NCBI GenBank assembly: GCA_944327285.1
Contig: CALVHG010000001.1
Coordinates: 1 to 64,000 of the forward strand
Reading direction: 5' to 3'
DNA length: 64,000 nt
From: an uncultured Desulfovibrio sp.
Lineage (GTDB): Bacteria > Desulfobacterota > Desulfovibrionia > Desulfovibrionales > Desulfovibrionaceae
Shown here piece by piece: positions 1-8,867 of the stretch (position 1 is its first letter; every line of letters starts with the position of its first letter). The notes below the pieces were generated by a model. That model ran no database searches. It worked only from the letters and a program-made list of their open reading frames with translations, and had not been told where the DNA came from. Made by a program: the position numbers and the translations under genes.

Positions 1-11
1 ATAAGGATAGA
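1..11 (+). repeat. Left terminal inverted repeat of the tet transposon
   Basis: ATAAGGATAGA is the exact reverse complement of TCTATCCTTAT at 8621-8631. It lies outside the last transposon gene (TnpW-like), where a transposon end is expected. The repeat could continue leftwards beyond the window. Confidence 0.5.
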
Positions 12-29
12 GAAAAAAGTAAATTATTT

Positions 30-296
30 TTATGAGGTTACAACATCGGATTGAATAAGGCGCAGTACCTTGTCGGTAAAGGTTTCCCGGCTGGTCTGGC
101 TGAAATGGAAATAAATATCAAAGGTCGTACCGCCAACGGTCTTTACCATATCGGGTGGCGGTACGTCCGGGGCGGGTGAAGCGTTGCCGCCCGCCATCAC
201 GGGCAGGGGGATGGCCTTGCCCTCTCTGCTGGTGCTGTCGCTCCCCTCCGGGGCGGGGATGGTGCTGGTGATCGTCATGCTGGGGTCGTAGGTCAT
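30..296 (-). CDS. TnpW-like transposon-encoded protein
   Basis: A protein of 88 residues resembling the TnpW family found at the ends of Firmicutes tetracycline transposons; its function is unknown. The C-terminal half carries the recognisable FDIYFHFSQTSRETFTDK stretch, while the N-terminal half is Pro/Ala/Ser-rich and looks disordered. Two upstream Met codons are in frame, but the Shine-Dalgarno AAAGGAG lies over them and points to the third Met, which I take as the start. It is the last gene of the leftward transposon operon behind the relaxase and the Cys-rich protein. Confidence 0.65.
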   Translation of the reverse strand: MTYDPSMTITSTIPAPEGSDSTSREGKAIPLPVMAGGNASPAPDVPPPDMVKTVGGTTFDIYFHFSQTSRETFTDKVLRLIQSDVVTS

Positions 297-380
297 AGGC
301 TCTCCTTTCATCATTCATCAAAGTTAATCCACGTGAGCGCCATTTTGCCGCCCACGTTGGAGTGGGGGAAGGGGAATGTA

Positions 381-800
381 TTAGTCCCCCTTTGAGGACT
401 GTCCACAAGCCCCCTGATTGCAAGGCTTTTCAGCCTCTAAATGTCCACGCCTGCGGCGTTCCCGTTCGCTGGCAGCTTTCTTTCTCCGGCGCACATTGGC
501 GGCGCACTCGTCACAGTATTTGCCCCGATTGGAGCGCGGCACGAACATCGCCCCGCACTCGGCACAGGGCCGCGCCTGTCCTCGGTGGAGCAAGGCGGCA
601 CACAACCCCTTGTCTGTTGGCAGGACGGCGGCGCGGAACCATTTACAGACCAGGGAATAGGTGATACTCTGGACGCAGACACAAGGCTCCCAGCCGTCAT
701 CAAGAGCAAGACAGTTGCCGCCGTCATAATTGCAGCAGTCATGCACCAGCCGCCGGACGGCTCGGTACTGCTGGTAGGTCAGTCGGGGAATGCCGTTCAC
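381..800 (-). CDS. Cysteine-rich VLP domain protein
   Basis: A protein of 139 residues belonging to the cysteine-rich VLP family that accompanies MobA/MobL relaxases in Firmicutes transposons. It has a Cys-dense N-terminal half (HDCCNY, CVCVQS) and a four-Cys ribbon CAECG...YCDEC at about residues 77-100 that should bind zinc. A strongly basic Arg/Lys tail follows, suggesting nucleic acid binding. The start is GTG, overlapping the relaxase stop in a GTGA junction with GGGAGG upstream, so the two genes are translationally coupled. A role in mobilization is inferred only from this constant neighbourhood. Confidence 0.7.
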   Translation of the reverse strand: MNGIPRLTYQQYRAVRRLVHDCCNYDGGNCLALDDGWEPCVCVQSITYSLVCKWFRAAVLPTDKGLCAALLHRGQARPCAECGAMFVPRSNRGKYCDECAANVRRRKKAASERERRRRGHLEAEKPCNQGACGQSSKGD

Positions 801-2263
801 CGCTCCACCTCCCGGCGTTTCTGCTGGGTCTGCTCCTGCTGGTGTATGGCAGCATCGGCGTTCCGCTTCACCTGTTGAAGCCGCCGCAAATCGTCTTGGA
901 TAGGCTTGTACTGCTCATACTCGGCTGTGTACTCCTGGTGAAGCCTCGCCTGTTCCTGTTCCCACGCATGAACGGGGATTTTACCAGCAGGGGAACGGTG
1001 CTTGTCCAGCTTCCGGCGGGCCATGTGGAACGTCCTCAACTCGTTCTCATGCTCCCTCTCGAATTTTTCCCGCTTGCCCTTCCACTTGATACCCTGCAAC
1101 TCGTCATAGACGGGCTTGGTGTCTCGGTAGAGGTCAACAAGGCGAAGCAGTTCCTTCAATTCGTTCAGACGGTCACGCTTCGCTTTCATGGATGTGTTGA
1201 TGGCCTCCGTTCGTTCACTCTGGGCGGCGATATGGGTCTCTAAATCTTCCAGCGTAGCGATGCCCCTCTCGGTCAGAAAATTGATGGCCTCGGCAAAACC
1301 TTTAAGATTTCCAATCCTGGCGTTGCGGCTCCATGCTCCGGCGTTCCGGCCCTCATAGTAGTCGGTCAGCAGGGCGGCAAGGGTCGGGGCCTGGGGCTTG
1401 CTCAATTCTTCTTTTATGGCCTTAATCCAATCCGTCAGGCCGGCGATTTTCTTCCGAATATCCCGCAGAATGTTGTTGGCCTTTTTTATCCAGCGGTTCA
1501 GATCGCCCTTGTCGGTGGGGATGCCCTTGGCCTCCATCTGGCGGACGGCCACGCCCTCATGGACGGTGGGCAGCAGGTCAAGGCCCTGACGCTCATAGGA
1601 GCGGTGGTCGATGCGGCAGGTCAGCCCCTTTTCCTCAAACTTGGCGTTCACCATAGCGGCCCACGCCTCCCGCCAATGTTCCAGTGTTTCCGGGCTTCCC
1701 CAGTCGGTAGTGGGAACAGCGTCAAAGAGGGGCTTGCCGTCCTCTCCCATAATGCGGTTCCCGTCCTCGTCCAGACGGTAGCGGCGGCGCTGCTTGCACC
1801 CCCATTTGCCGTCTGGCTCAATGGGCCGGATGGGGCAGAGAACATGAAAGTGCGGGTTAGGAATACCGCCGTCCTCCTTGTCCGGCTGGTGGATGGCAAA
1901 GTCGGCAATCATGCCCCGGCCCACAAGCTGCTCCGAAACAAATTGCCTTGCAAGAGCGATGTTTTCCTCCAATGAAAACTCGTTCTGCAAGGCAATGTCA
2001 AAGCTATATGCAAGCTGGGCTTTCTTGCCGCGCTCGGCCTTCTCCACGGCGTTCCAGAGGGTGGCGCGGTCTTGGTACTGGTTGGGGGCCTGGGGCGGCA
2101 GGAGAATGTCTGTGCAGACCACGCCGCCCTTGTGGGTGTAGTCGCTGACCTCGCCATAGTATTCGCTATACAATTTCTCCCCGGCTCGGTAGGCGGCGGA
2201 CGTGACAACAGACTGTCCCGCGCTCCGTTTGACCTGGGTAACGTGGAGATGGAACAGGGCCAA
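797..2263 (-). CDS. mobA: MobA/MobL family relaxase
   Basis: A DNA relaxase of 488 residues that would nick the transposon's oriT and pilot the strand during mobilization by a helper conjugation system. The N-terminus has the family opening FHLHVTQVKRSAGQS and AAYRAGEKL, and the metal-binding histidine motif NPHFHVLCPIRPI lies near residue 145. The C-terminal third is long, charged and helical (coiled-coil-like), as in MobA/MobL proteins. The start is TTG, directly after the TAA of the DUF3847 gene, with AGGAAAG upstream. It is more like Gram-positive MobL relaxases than the two RP4-type relaxases later in the window. Confidence 0.85.
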   Translation of the reverse strand: MALFHLHVTQVKRSAGQSVVTSAAYRAGEKLYSEYYGEVSDYTHKGGVVCTDILLPPQAPNQYQDRATLWNAVEKAERGKKAQLAYSFDIALQNEFSLEENIALARQFVSEQLVGRGMIADFAIHQPDKEDGGIPNPHFHVLCPIRPIEPDGKWGCKQRRRYRLDEDGNRIMGEDGKPLFDAVPTTDWGSPETLEHWREAWAAMVNAKFEEKGLTCRIDHRSYERQGLDLLPTVHEGVAVRQMEAKGIPTDKGDLNRWIKKANNILRDIRKKIAGLTDWIKAIKEELSKPQAPTLAALLTDYYEGRNAGAWSRNARIGNLKGFAEAINFLTERGIATLEDLETHIAAQSERTEAINTSMKAKRDRLNELKELLRLVDLYRDTKPVYDELQGIKWKGKREKFEREHENELRTFHMARRKLDKHRSPAGKIPVHAWEQEQARLHQEYTAEYEQYKPIQDDLRRLQQVKRNADAAIHQQEQTQQKRREVER

Positions 2264-2557
2264 TTATCCGCTTTCCTGCTGGTCAGTGGCTTGGCTCACC
2301 AGGGCGGCAACTTCCGGCAGGGAAAAGACCTTTTCCATCAAAAGAAAAAAGGCCCTTTCGCTCATGCCGCGCACCTCCGGGGCGATACTCTCCACCGCTC
2401 CGCCACGGGTGATAAGTCGGTGGTTTCGCTTCTTCCTTTCGCCTTGGGTGTAGTAGCGGATGCGGTTCTCATACCGCTGGCCTCTGTGCTGGTACTGCTC
2501 CAACTTAGCGGTGGCCTCAGCATACTCTTTCTCTAATTCTTCGCGTGACTTGTCCAT
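2264..2557 (-). CDS. DUF3847 domain protein
   Basis: A small protein of 97 residues of the DUF3847 family, which is typically encoded immediately before MobA/MobL. The first 40 residues (MDKSREELEKEYAEATAKL) form a likely coiled coil; the rest carries the family segment HRLITRGGAVESI. An open frame continues upstream, but AGGAGG lies ten bases before this ATG and the upstream sequence is the hairpin-rich intergenic region, so the short form is preferred. It probably helps the relaxosome, but this is inferred from position only. Confidence 0.75.
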   Translation of the reverse strand: MDKSREELEKEYAEATAKLEQYQHRGQRYENRIRYYTQGERKKRNHRLITRGGAVESIAPEVRGMSERAFFLLMEKVFSLPEVAALVSQATDQQESG

Positions 2558-2645
2558 CGTGTTTGACCTCCTTCTTGGCAAAACAAAAGACCGTCTACCT
2601 GCTGTGTCGGGTAAACGGTCAAGGGTAACGGTATTCGGTTTTAGC

Positions 2646-2838
2646 CTCGCTGGAAAGGTGCAGACGCAGAGCGGATGTACCTTTCCAGCGAGGGCGCAGG
2701 GATAGCCGCAAAGCGGCGCAAGGGGCGCAGCCCCTTGTACGGAGCGGAGCGACGCAAACGGCCCGGACTTTCGGAAGTCCGGGCCGTAGCCTCGCAGAGC
2801 GCACGATACATGGTCGCAGACCATGTATAGAAGTGCGC
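2646..2838. other. Hairpin-rich region, candidate oriT of the transposon
   Basis: Between the tet stop codon and DUF3847 lie three strong inverted repeats. The first is a perfect 14-bp repeat (CTCGCTGGAAAGGT, 2646-2659, with its complement at 2679-2692). The second is a perfect 12-bp stem with a TCGG tetraloop (CGGCCCGGACTT, 2759-2770/2775-2786). The third is a 10-bp stem ATACATGGTC (2806-2815/2819-2828) flanked by a further GCGCAC/GTGCGC pair. A mobilization origin is expected upstream of the MobA/MobL operon, so I infer this is oriT. The hairpin next to the tet stop could also act as its terminator. No nick site can be named from sequence alone. Confidence 0.45.
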
Positions 2839-2857
2839 CCTTTGTTCCAAAGGGATT

Positions 2858-4795
2858 TTATAAGTCCATCATTGATGGGAGAATTTTGTTGAACATATGG
2901 CGCACCTTATCAATCCGGGTGTTTGGGCGGCGTGGCTGAAAAACTGGTTCGCCGCTGGCGATTTGATACCCCTTCAATTCTGTTAAACAAACGCTTCTCC
3001 CGTTTGTATAAAAGGTGAGGTCATTGCGGTACTCTTGCACACAGCGGGCAGGGATTTCGCCAGTAAAAATCACCTCGCTGTTTTTAACCTGGGTCGTTTC
3101 AATACTCGCGCAATATTTTGGTGCGTCATGATAAGCTCTGGAGAGATATTCCTGCGGCGCATAGAGTGTAAAAGAAAGATATGGTTCCAATAGCTGCGTC
3201 CCCGCCTTTTTCAACACCTGCTCCAATACAATAGGTGCCAATGACCGAAAGTCTGCGGGAGTGCTGACCGGACTATAATAAAGCCCATACTCAAAACAGA
3301 TTTTACAGTCCGTTACCTTCCATCCATACACGCCTTGTTCCAGACCGTAGCGGATACCATCCAATACAGCGTTTTGAAAACTCTGATTCAAGTATCCAAC
3401 GGAAACTTTGCTCTCATACTGCACTCCGGTGCCAAGGGGGAGAGGGGTGACGGACAGCCCGATGGACGCCCAGAATGGATTGGGCGGCACTTCGATATGA
3501 ATGGTGTGACTTACCGCTTTCAATGGCCTCTCCATATAGATGACGGTAGGTTCTTTTGCAGTTGTGTTGAGCTGATATTTTTCCACCAGAAGATCAGAGA
3601 TAATTTCCAATTGTACCCGGCCCAAAAAGGAGAGAATGATCTCATGGGTCACAGCGTCTACTTCATAGCGCAGAAGCGGGTCGGTATCCGCAATTTCTGT
3701 CAAGGCGTTTAACAAGCGTTCCCTCTGTTCTGGTTTCTCTGGTGCAATTGTTGTCCGCAGCAAAGGGAGAGGATTGTCGCTCCACGTTTCACGGGGCAGC
3801 AGCAGTTTGTTTCCCAGCACATCATTCAGCCGCAAACTGTCGCAGGGTACAATGACGATCTCGCCCGCATGGGCAATCTCTGTTCGGACAATCTCACCCT
3901 TTGAGGGGATACGCATTTCCGTAATTTTCAGTTTTTCTTTCCCTGCCAAGGCTACGGAATCCCGCAAATGAAGCGTACCGCTATACAACCGCAGATAGGC
4001 AAGGCGTTGGCTCTGGTTTGCGTACTCAACTTTGAACACAGTTCCGCACAATTCAGAGCTGTTCTGCCCGGTGGGTGATTGGAATGTATCTGTGACCGCT
4101 TCAATGAGTTGTCGGATTCCCAAGTTTACCTTGGCACTGCCATGATAGACCGGAAACAGAGAGACGCTTTGGATTCTCCTGTTTTCCTCCCGCAGAAGTT
4201 CTTCTTTGTCCATTGGTTCTCCGGCAATATATTTCTCCAACAATTCATCACAGTCCGCAATCACGGTATCCCAATTCTCCAGCCCCATGTTTTCCATGAT
4301 GGATATATCCGGGGAAAGCTGCACGTTCTGCTTAATAATCATATTTGCGGAGAGCTTATCTCGGATAGACTGATACACACCTGGCAGGTCAATCCCGTCC
4401 TGGTCGATTTTGTTAATAAAGATAACAGTTGGGATTTTCATTACTTGCAGAGCATGAAACAGAATACGGGTCTGCGCCTGAACGCCGTCTTTTGCAGAAA
4501 CAACCAAAATCGCTCCGTCAAGAATGGCAAGGGAGCGATAGACCTCCGCTAAGAAATCCATATGCCCAGGAGTATCCACAATGTTGACCTTACAATCGTG
4601 CCACTGAAAGGAAGTGACCGCCGTTTGAATGGTGATTCCACGCTGCCGCTCTAAAAACATGGTGTCCGTTCTCGTTGTTCCCTGATCCACACTGCCGGGC
4701 GCCTCGATTGCTCCGCTGGTATATAACAGGCTCTCCGTCAAGGTCGTCTTACCTGCGTCTACATGAGCAAGAATGCCAATATTGATGATTTTCAT
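2858..4795 (-). CDS. tet: Tetracycline resistance ribosomal protection protein, Tet(W)-like
   Basis: A translational GTPase of 645 residues, related to EF-G, that releases tetracycline from the ribosome. The N-terminus has the family opening [20 protein letters not shown] with the P-loop, then DTPGHMDF and FINKID GTPase motifs, and the C-terminal region contains [11 protein letters not shown] and [11 protein letters not shown] typical of Tet(M)/(O)/(W). From memory, the first 100 residues match Tet(W) at about nine in ten, with lower agreement after residue 100, so it may be a divergent or mosaic class. The start is preceded by GGAGGA. Expression is probably controlled by the attenuator leader just upstream. 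The extra C-terminal tail ILPSMMDL is slightly longer than I recall for relatives. Confidence 0.9.
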   Translation of the reverse strand: MKIINIGILAHVDAGKTTLTESLLYTSGAIEAPGSVDQGTTRTDTMFLERQRGITIQTAVTSFQWHDCKVNIVDTPGHMDFLAEVYRSLAILDGAILVVSAKDGVQAQTRILFHALQVMKIPTVIFINKIDQDGIDLPGVYQSIRDKLSANMIIKQNVQLSPDISIMENMGLENWDTVIADCDELLEKYIAGEPMDKEELLREENRRIQSVSLFPVYHGSAKVNLGIRQLIEAVTDTFQSPTGQNSSELCGTVFKVEYANQSQRLAYLRLYSGTLHLRDSVALAGKEKLKITEMRIPSKGEIVRTEIAHAGEIVIVPCDSLRLNDVLGNKLLLPRETWSDNPLPLLRTTIAPEKPEQRERLLNALTEIADTDPLLRYEVDAVTHEIILSFLGRVQLEIISDLLVEKYQLNTTAKEPTVIYMERPLKAVSHTIHIEVPPNPFWASIGLSVTPLPLGTGVQYESKVSVGYLNQSFQNAVLDGIRYGLEQGVYGWKVTDCKICFEYGLYYSPVSTPADFRSLAPIVLEQVLKKAGTQLLEPYLSFTLYAPQEYLSRAYHDAPKYCASIETTQVKNSEVIFTGEIPARCVQEYRNDLTFYTNGRSVCLTELKGYQIASGEPVFQPRRPNTRIDKVRHMFNKILPSMMDL

Positions 4796-4835
4796 ATGAT
4801 TGTCCTCCATACAAGGCCCAGAAGGGCGCAAAAAT

Positions 4836-4885
4836 CCCCAGCGACAAATACTTTTACCGCTGGGGATGATAGGTAGGACACACAT
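4836..4885 (-). promoter_or_regulatory. tet leader peptide and attenuator hairpin
   Basis: On the minus strand an ATG at 4885 opens a short leader frame beginning [17 protein letters not shown]. Inside it lies a hairpin with stem CCCCAGCG/CGCTGGGG (4858-4865 and 4836-4843) followed by a run of T, the form of a factor-independent attenuator. Tet(M)/Tet(W) genes are known to use such leader peptides, where ribosome stalling by drug prevents termination. Unusually, the leader frame runs without a stop into the tet start codon, so an N-terminally extended product is formally possible. Confidence 0.65.
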
Positions 4886-5068
4886 GAAAACTGCGGCCAA
4901 GGCTGGCCGTTGTCTATCACGATATGAAATGAAAAGGCAAAAGTATTCGTAAATTGGGTACAAAAACCAAGCCCTCTCCTTGAGGACGTTTGTCTTTGTT
5001 CCCATTATCAAATTTTATTTAAGAATACCTTGCCGCATATTGATAAACTCCTTTGCTTGGATTTTTAT

Positions 5069-5097
5069 AGTATAGCATATCAAATTCCCAAAAGCAA
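5069..5097 (-). promoter_or_regulatory. Promoter of the tet gene
   Basis: Read on the minus strand: TTGCTT (5097-5092), a 17-bp spacer and TATACT (5074-5069). The spacing and hexamers fit a primary sigma factor promoter, about 180 bp ahead of the leader peptide. It is divergent from the PD-(D/E)XK family gene starting at 5231. Confidence 0.55.
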
Positions 5098-5230
5098 CCC
5101 TGTTAAGATAAATTTTTTCTGTCACTGCACCTCCATATCTCTCTCGTGTATACGCCATACGCAACTCTTTTCAAAAAAGAAGTGGACGCGCTGGCAAAGC
5201 TGTGGTAGAATGAAACGAAAGAAGGTGAGG

Positions 5231-6175
5231 ATGGTGGAGCTCAAAACGACAATCGCCCAGGGACTGCACGTCACAGATGACAGCGCGGGTTATGATGCCG
5301 CCTGTAAGCGTGTCCTGTCTGAAAAGGCAATCCTGGCGCGGATTATGAAGTCCTGCCTGGAAGAATACAAGGATTGCGATGTCAATGATATTGCCGAGAA
5401 GTACATTGAGGGCCAACCCCAGGTGTCCGCCGTCCCGGTGCTGCCGGACGAGGGTGGCACAGTCATCAGCGGCATGGACACCGAGGACAAATCGGTGCGC
5501 GAGGGGACAGTCACCTATGACATTCGCTTCCGCGCCATCGTTCCCGACTCCGAGGAACAAATTGCCCTCATCATCAACGTGGAGGCCCAGAACGATTTTT
5601 ACCCCGGCTATCCGCTGATAAAGCGTGGCATATACTACTGTTGCCGCATGATTTCTTCCCAGTACGGCAGGGAGTTCACTGGCTCCCATTATGAGAAAAT
5701 CAAGAAGGTCTACTCCATCTGGATTTGCATGAAACCGCCGCAGTATCGAGAGAACACCATTACCCGGTATCGGCTGGTGGAAGAATATCTGGTCGGCGAG
5801 GGCAAAGAACCCATCAGGAATTATGATTTGCTGTCCATCATCATGCTGTGCCTTGGCGGGCCGGATGGGTCAAATTATGACGGCGTATTGCGGATGCTGG
5901 ATGTGCTTCTCTCCAACGAAACCAGCGAGGCGGAAAAGCGGAAAATTTTGCAGGACGATTACGACATTCAAATGACGCAGACAATGGAAAGGGAGGTGTC
6001 GGTCATGTGTAATTTGAGCAAGGGCGTTGAGGAAAAAGGCGTTGCTAAAGGTATCTTGTCCTCTATCAAAAACCTCATGGAAACGATGGGGCTGACCATT
6101 GAACAGGCTATGGCGGCGCTGAAAGTCCCGGAGGGCGAACGTCAGAAATATATGGATTTGCTGGAACGGCAGTAA
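5231..6175 (+). CDS. PD-(D/E)XK nuclease family transposase (Rpn-like)
   Basis: A protein of 314 residues of the PD-(D/E)XK transposase/Rpn-like family that is abundant as cargo in gut Firmicutes. A probable catalytic core is YDIRFRAIVPD with the following LIINVEAQNDFYPGYPLIKRG, where Asp, Glu and Gln/Lys-type positions are present around residues 97-125. The C-terminal part ends in short helices (KGVAKGILSSIKNLMETMGL) typical of the family. AAGGTGAGG just upstream selects this ATG over longer frames. It sits divergently from tet and convergently with the recombinase, separated from the latter by a terminator. It may promote recombination or be a small selfish gene; activity is unproven. Confidence 0.7.
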   Translation: MVELKTTIAQGLHVTDDSAGYDAACKRVLSEKAILARIMKSCLEEYKDCDVNDIAEKYIEGQPQVSAVPVLPDEGGTVISGMDTEDKSVREGTVTYDIRFRAIVPDSEEQIALIINVEAQNDFYPGYPLIKRGIYYCCRMISSQYGREFTGSHYEKIKKVYSIWICMKPPQYRENTITRYRLVEEYLVGEGKEPIRNYDLLSIIMLCLGGPDGSNYDGVLRMLDVLLSNETSEAEKRKILQDDYDIQMTQTMEREVSVMCNLSKGVEEKGVAKGILSSIKNLMETMGLTIEQAMAALKVPEGERQKYMDLLERQ

Positions 6176-6180
6176 TGACA

Positions 6181-6215
6181 AAAACGCCACGGACTATCGT
6201 TGTCCCTGGCGTTTT
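6181..6215. terminator. Bidirectional hairpin terminator
   Basis: AAAACGCCA (6181-6189) pairs perfectly with TGGCGTTTT (6207-6215). With A-rich left and T-rich right arms it can terminate in both directions, and it lies exactly between two convergent genes (PD-(D/E)XK protein on plus, recombinase on minus). Confidence 0.7.
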
Positions 6216-6226
6216 CTGTATCTACG

Positions 6227-8585
6227 TTAGCTGACTTGAGCAGCTTCGGCTTCTGCCTGTTTCTTCCTGTGGTAGTTCTCCCGCCTCGCGGCAAGCATAC
6301 GTTCATACCGGGCCTGGGCTTCGGGATCTCCGGCGGCAGCGTCCGCATACATTTTCTGACGGGACTTCTTTACCGCTTCTGACTGTTGCGCTCTCTGCTG
6401 CGCCAACTCTGCCGCCGCTACCGGGTCGGTTTCGGCGCGGGCTTTCAAATCCTGCAAAGCCGCCTTTTTCCGATTGCGATGGGCTTCCAGCCGTTCCGCT
6501 TCTTCTAGGGTGAGAGGCAAACCTGCCTCGGCACATCTGGCAAGTTCTTTCAACGTCCGCTGTTGGGGCTTCGGGGGCTGTGCGGACTTCTGCCTGTCAC
6601 GCCACGCTTTGTGCTGCTCGGCTTTCTTCTGGCGGTGCGCCGCAAGCCGCTCCGCTTCCTCCGGGGTGAGATCGGCTCCATCCAGCTTGGCGAGTTCCTT
6701 CAGTGAGCGTTTGCGAGGCTTCTCTGGCTGACTGGCCTTTTTCTTGTCGCGTTGCTTCTGCTGATAGGCCCGATTGCGCTCTAACCGCCGTTCTTCCTCC
6801 GCCTGTTCCTCCGGGGTCAACAGGCCCGCCCGCTTCCTCGCGGTAAACTCCCGGCGCTCCTGCTTGTACCTCTCATACCGAACCTGGGCAAGCACCTGGG
6901 AGCGTTCCTCTTTCTCTGCCTGTTCCTCCTGCTGGCGGCGTTCTTCCTCCTGCTCCATCGGGGTCACAATGTCGGCGGGAACCTCAAACGCGCCAATGAA
7001 ATTGAAATAGAAATCTAACCGCTGACGGCGCTGCTTTCCCCGTCCGTTGCCCTCATGGACAACGATTTTCTCGATAAACTCATTGAGAATGGGCGTAGTC
7101 AGTTCCGAAAAATCGGTGTACCGCTTGGCAAGGTCGATAAACTCCGTCATTCTCACCCGGTCGGCGTTCCAGTTGTCCAGCAAGCCCTGCCACTCCGTCA
7201 TGGAGGCTTCCAGCGCGGCCTGTTCCTCGTCATACTCGGCAAGGAGACGGCTGAAATGCTTATCCGGCAGCTTGCCCGTGGCGTTGGCCTCGTACAGCTT
7301 CTTCACCAGTCCGTCCAGTTCGGCGTGGCGCTTCTTCGCCTGGACAATCTGTTTCCGGCAATCCTTGACTGCTTCCTCCTGGCGCAGACTGGATGCCTTT
7401 CGAACCCGCTGAACAAACTCCTGCTCGTTGTTGCGGACATACCAGCTTATCCGCTGGATGGCGGAGAGGATCGCCGCTTCCAGCTTTTGCGTGGCAACAT
7501 AGTGAATGGTGCAATCCTCCATAGGTGCCCGGTATCTGGAACAGGTGAAAGCATCGTCAATGTACTTGCCTTGGACAAGACTGTTGTGGTGGGTCAGCTT
7601 TGCGCCGCAGTCGGCACAGTAGAGCAGTCCGGTTAAACGGTTAGGGGCATTACTCCGCTTGGGTGTCCGGCGCTTGGTTTCCCGCAAACGCTGAACATTG
7701 TGCCACGTTTCTTCGTCAATGATGGCGGGGACGGCTCCCTCAAATACAAATTGTTCCTCTGGCATTGTCCTGCGGGTGCTTTTAGTCTTGTAGTTCTCAC
7801 AGACAGTCTTGCCCAGCACCTTGCGCCCCAGGTACTCCGGCCTTTTAAGAATATAACCCAGGGTGGTGGCAGACCATGCGTAGGGGTCGCGGTAGCTGTT
7901 GGCTCGAACAGGACAGCCGATACGCTTCCAGTGTTCGGAAGGGATGGGGATTTGCTCGGCCCGCAGCGTTCGGGCGATGCCGTTGACGCTCTGACCGTCC
8001 ATGACCATCTGAAAGATGCGGCGCACAACGGCGGCAGCTTCCTCGTCGATCACCCACTCGCCCTTTTCTTCTTTTGAGGCGAGATAGCCATAGGGGACGG
8101 CCCCCGAAGCGCAGGCCCTTTTCCATTCTGGACTTGAAAACGGTCTTGATTTTGCGGCTGGTGTCAGCAACGTACCACTCATTTATCACATCCCGGAAGA
8201 TGGACATAATATCAAATCCATTGGCGGTGTCCAGGTTGTCATTGGCGGCGATAAAGCGGACGTTGTACTCGTCAAAGGTGCGTTTGAGCAAGCCGACCTC
8301 CACCACGTCACGGCCTATTCTGCTCTGGTCTTTGACAATGACGGTAGCCACATTTCCGGCCCGTATCTCGTCCACCATAGCGTCCAGGCCGGGCCGCTTG
8401 AAGGTCGTTCCCCGCACCCCGTCATCGGTGAAGTGGCGGACATTAGTGAAGCCATTTTTTCGGGCGTAGTCCTCCAGGATGCGCTTTTGATTTTCTACGG
8501 ACACGCTCTCGTCAGACCGCCCATCGTCGTGAGATAACCTTTCGTACAATGCTGTGATTTTACCCTTTTGCTCCTGCTTCCTCAT
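6227..8585 (-). pseudogene. Large serine recombinase, frameshifted
   Basis: This is the site-specific recombinase expected to excise and insert the transposon. The N-terminal catalytic domain (ITALYERLSHDDG with the nucleophilic Ser, then KDQSRIGRD) starts at 8585 after AGGAGG. The frame is lost after MEKGLR near 8106. The continuing sequence, SGAVPYGYLASKEEKG, the recombinase domain (YILKRPEYLGRKVLG) and the zinc ribbon (YCADCGAKL...CSRYR), is in another frame down to 6227. A change of two lost or one gained bases beside a run of five G explains it. The C-terminal 250 residues are a charged tail with two similar units built around 'LTPEEAERLAAHR' and 'LTLEEAERLEAHR'. A sequencing error is an alternative. 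Confidence 0.8.
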
Positions 8586-8620
8586 GTGTGTAACCTCCTG
8601 TTTTGTATTTTCACGACCTT

Positions 8621-8631
8621 TCTATCCTTAT
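8621..8631 (-). repeat. Right terminal inverted repeat of the tet transposon
   Basis: TCTATCCTTAT is the exact inverted copy of the first 11 bases of the window and lies 36 bp upstream of the recombinase start. Base composition and gene families change just to its right, supporting it as the element border. Confidence 0.5.
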
Positions 8632-8867
8632 TATAGTGACCCTTTGGGTACGGTGAAGATGAAGAGCGTCATGCGACTTTTGCGAATAGCCAAAGAGAAT
8701 TTGAAAAATCTTGTAATATAAGCAACTCCCCGCCATAAATTGGGAAATATGCTTTCTCCCTTTTTTATAACGGGGGCTTATGTCTGCTACGAAGACGTTT
8801 TTTATCTCTCTATCCCAAGAAAAATCCTTCCAAAGTATCTCTCCTGGCGGTGCTGAGGACGAAGTCT

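Larger units (their letters stand above)
1..8631. mobile_element. Tet(W)-like resistance transposon (serine recombinase, MobA/L type)
   Basis: This is a Firmicutes-type mobilizable transposon about 8.6 kb long. Its gene set (TnpW-like, Cys-rich VLP, MobA/MobL, DUF3847, tetracycline ribosomal protection, PD-(D/E)XK transposase-family and large serine recombinase) is familiar from gut Clostridia elements and is unlike the RP4/Dot-Icm genes that start just to its right. An exact 11-bp inverted repeat, ATAAGGATAGA at the left edge and TCTATCCTTAT at the right, probably marks its ends. The left end may extend slightly beyond the window. The recombinase is frameshifted, so the copy may no longer move by itself. 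Whether it lies inside the conjugative element or beside it cannot be decided because the left flank is not visible. Confidence 0.75.

Noticed and set aside
5030..5230. Longer N-terminus for the PD-(D/E)XK family protein
   Set aside because: The added 67 codons cover the divergent tet promoter region and have no family similarity; AAGGTGAGG precedes the chosen start.
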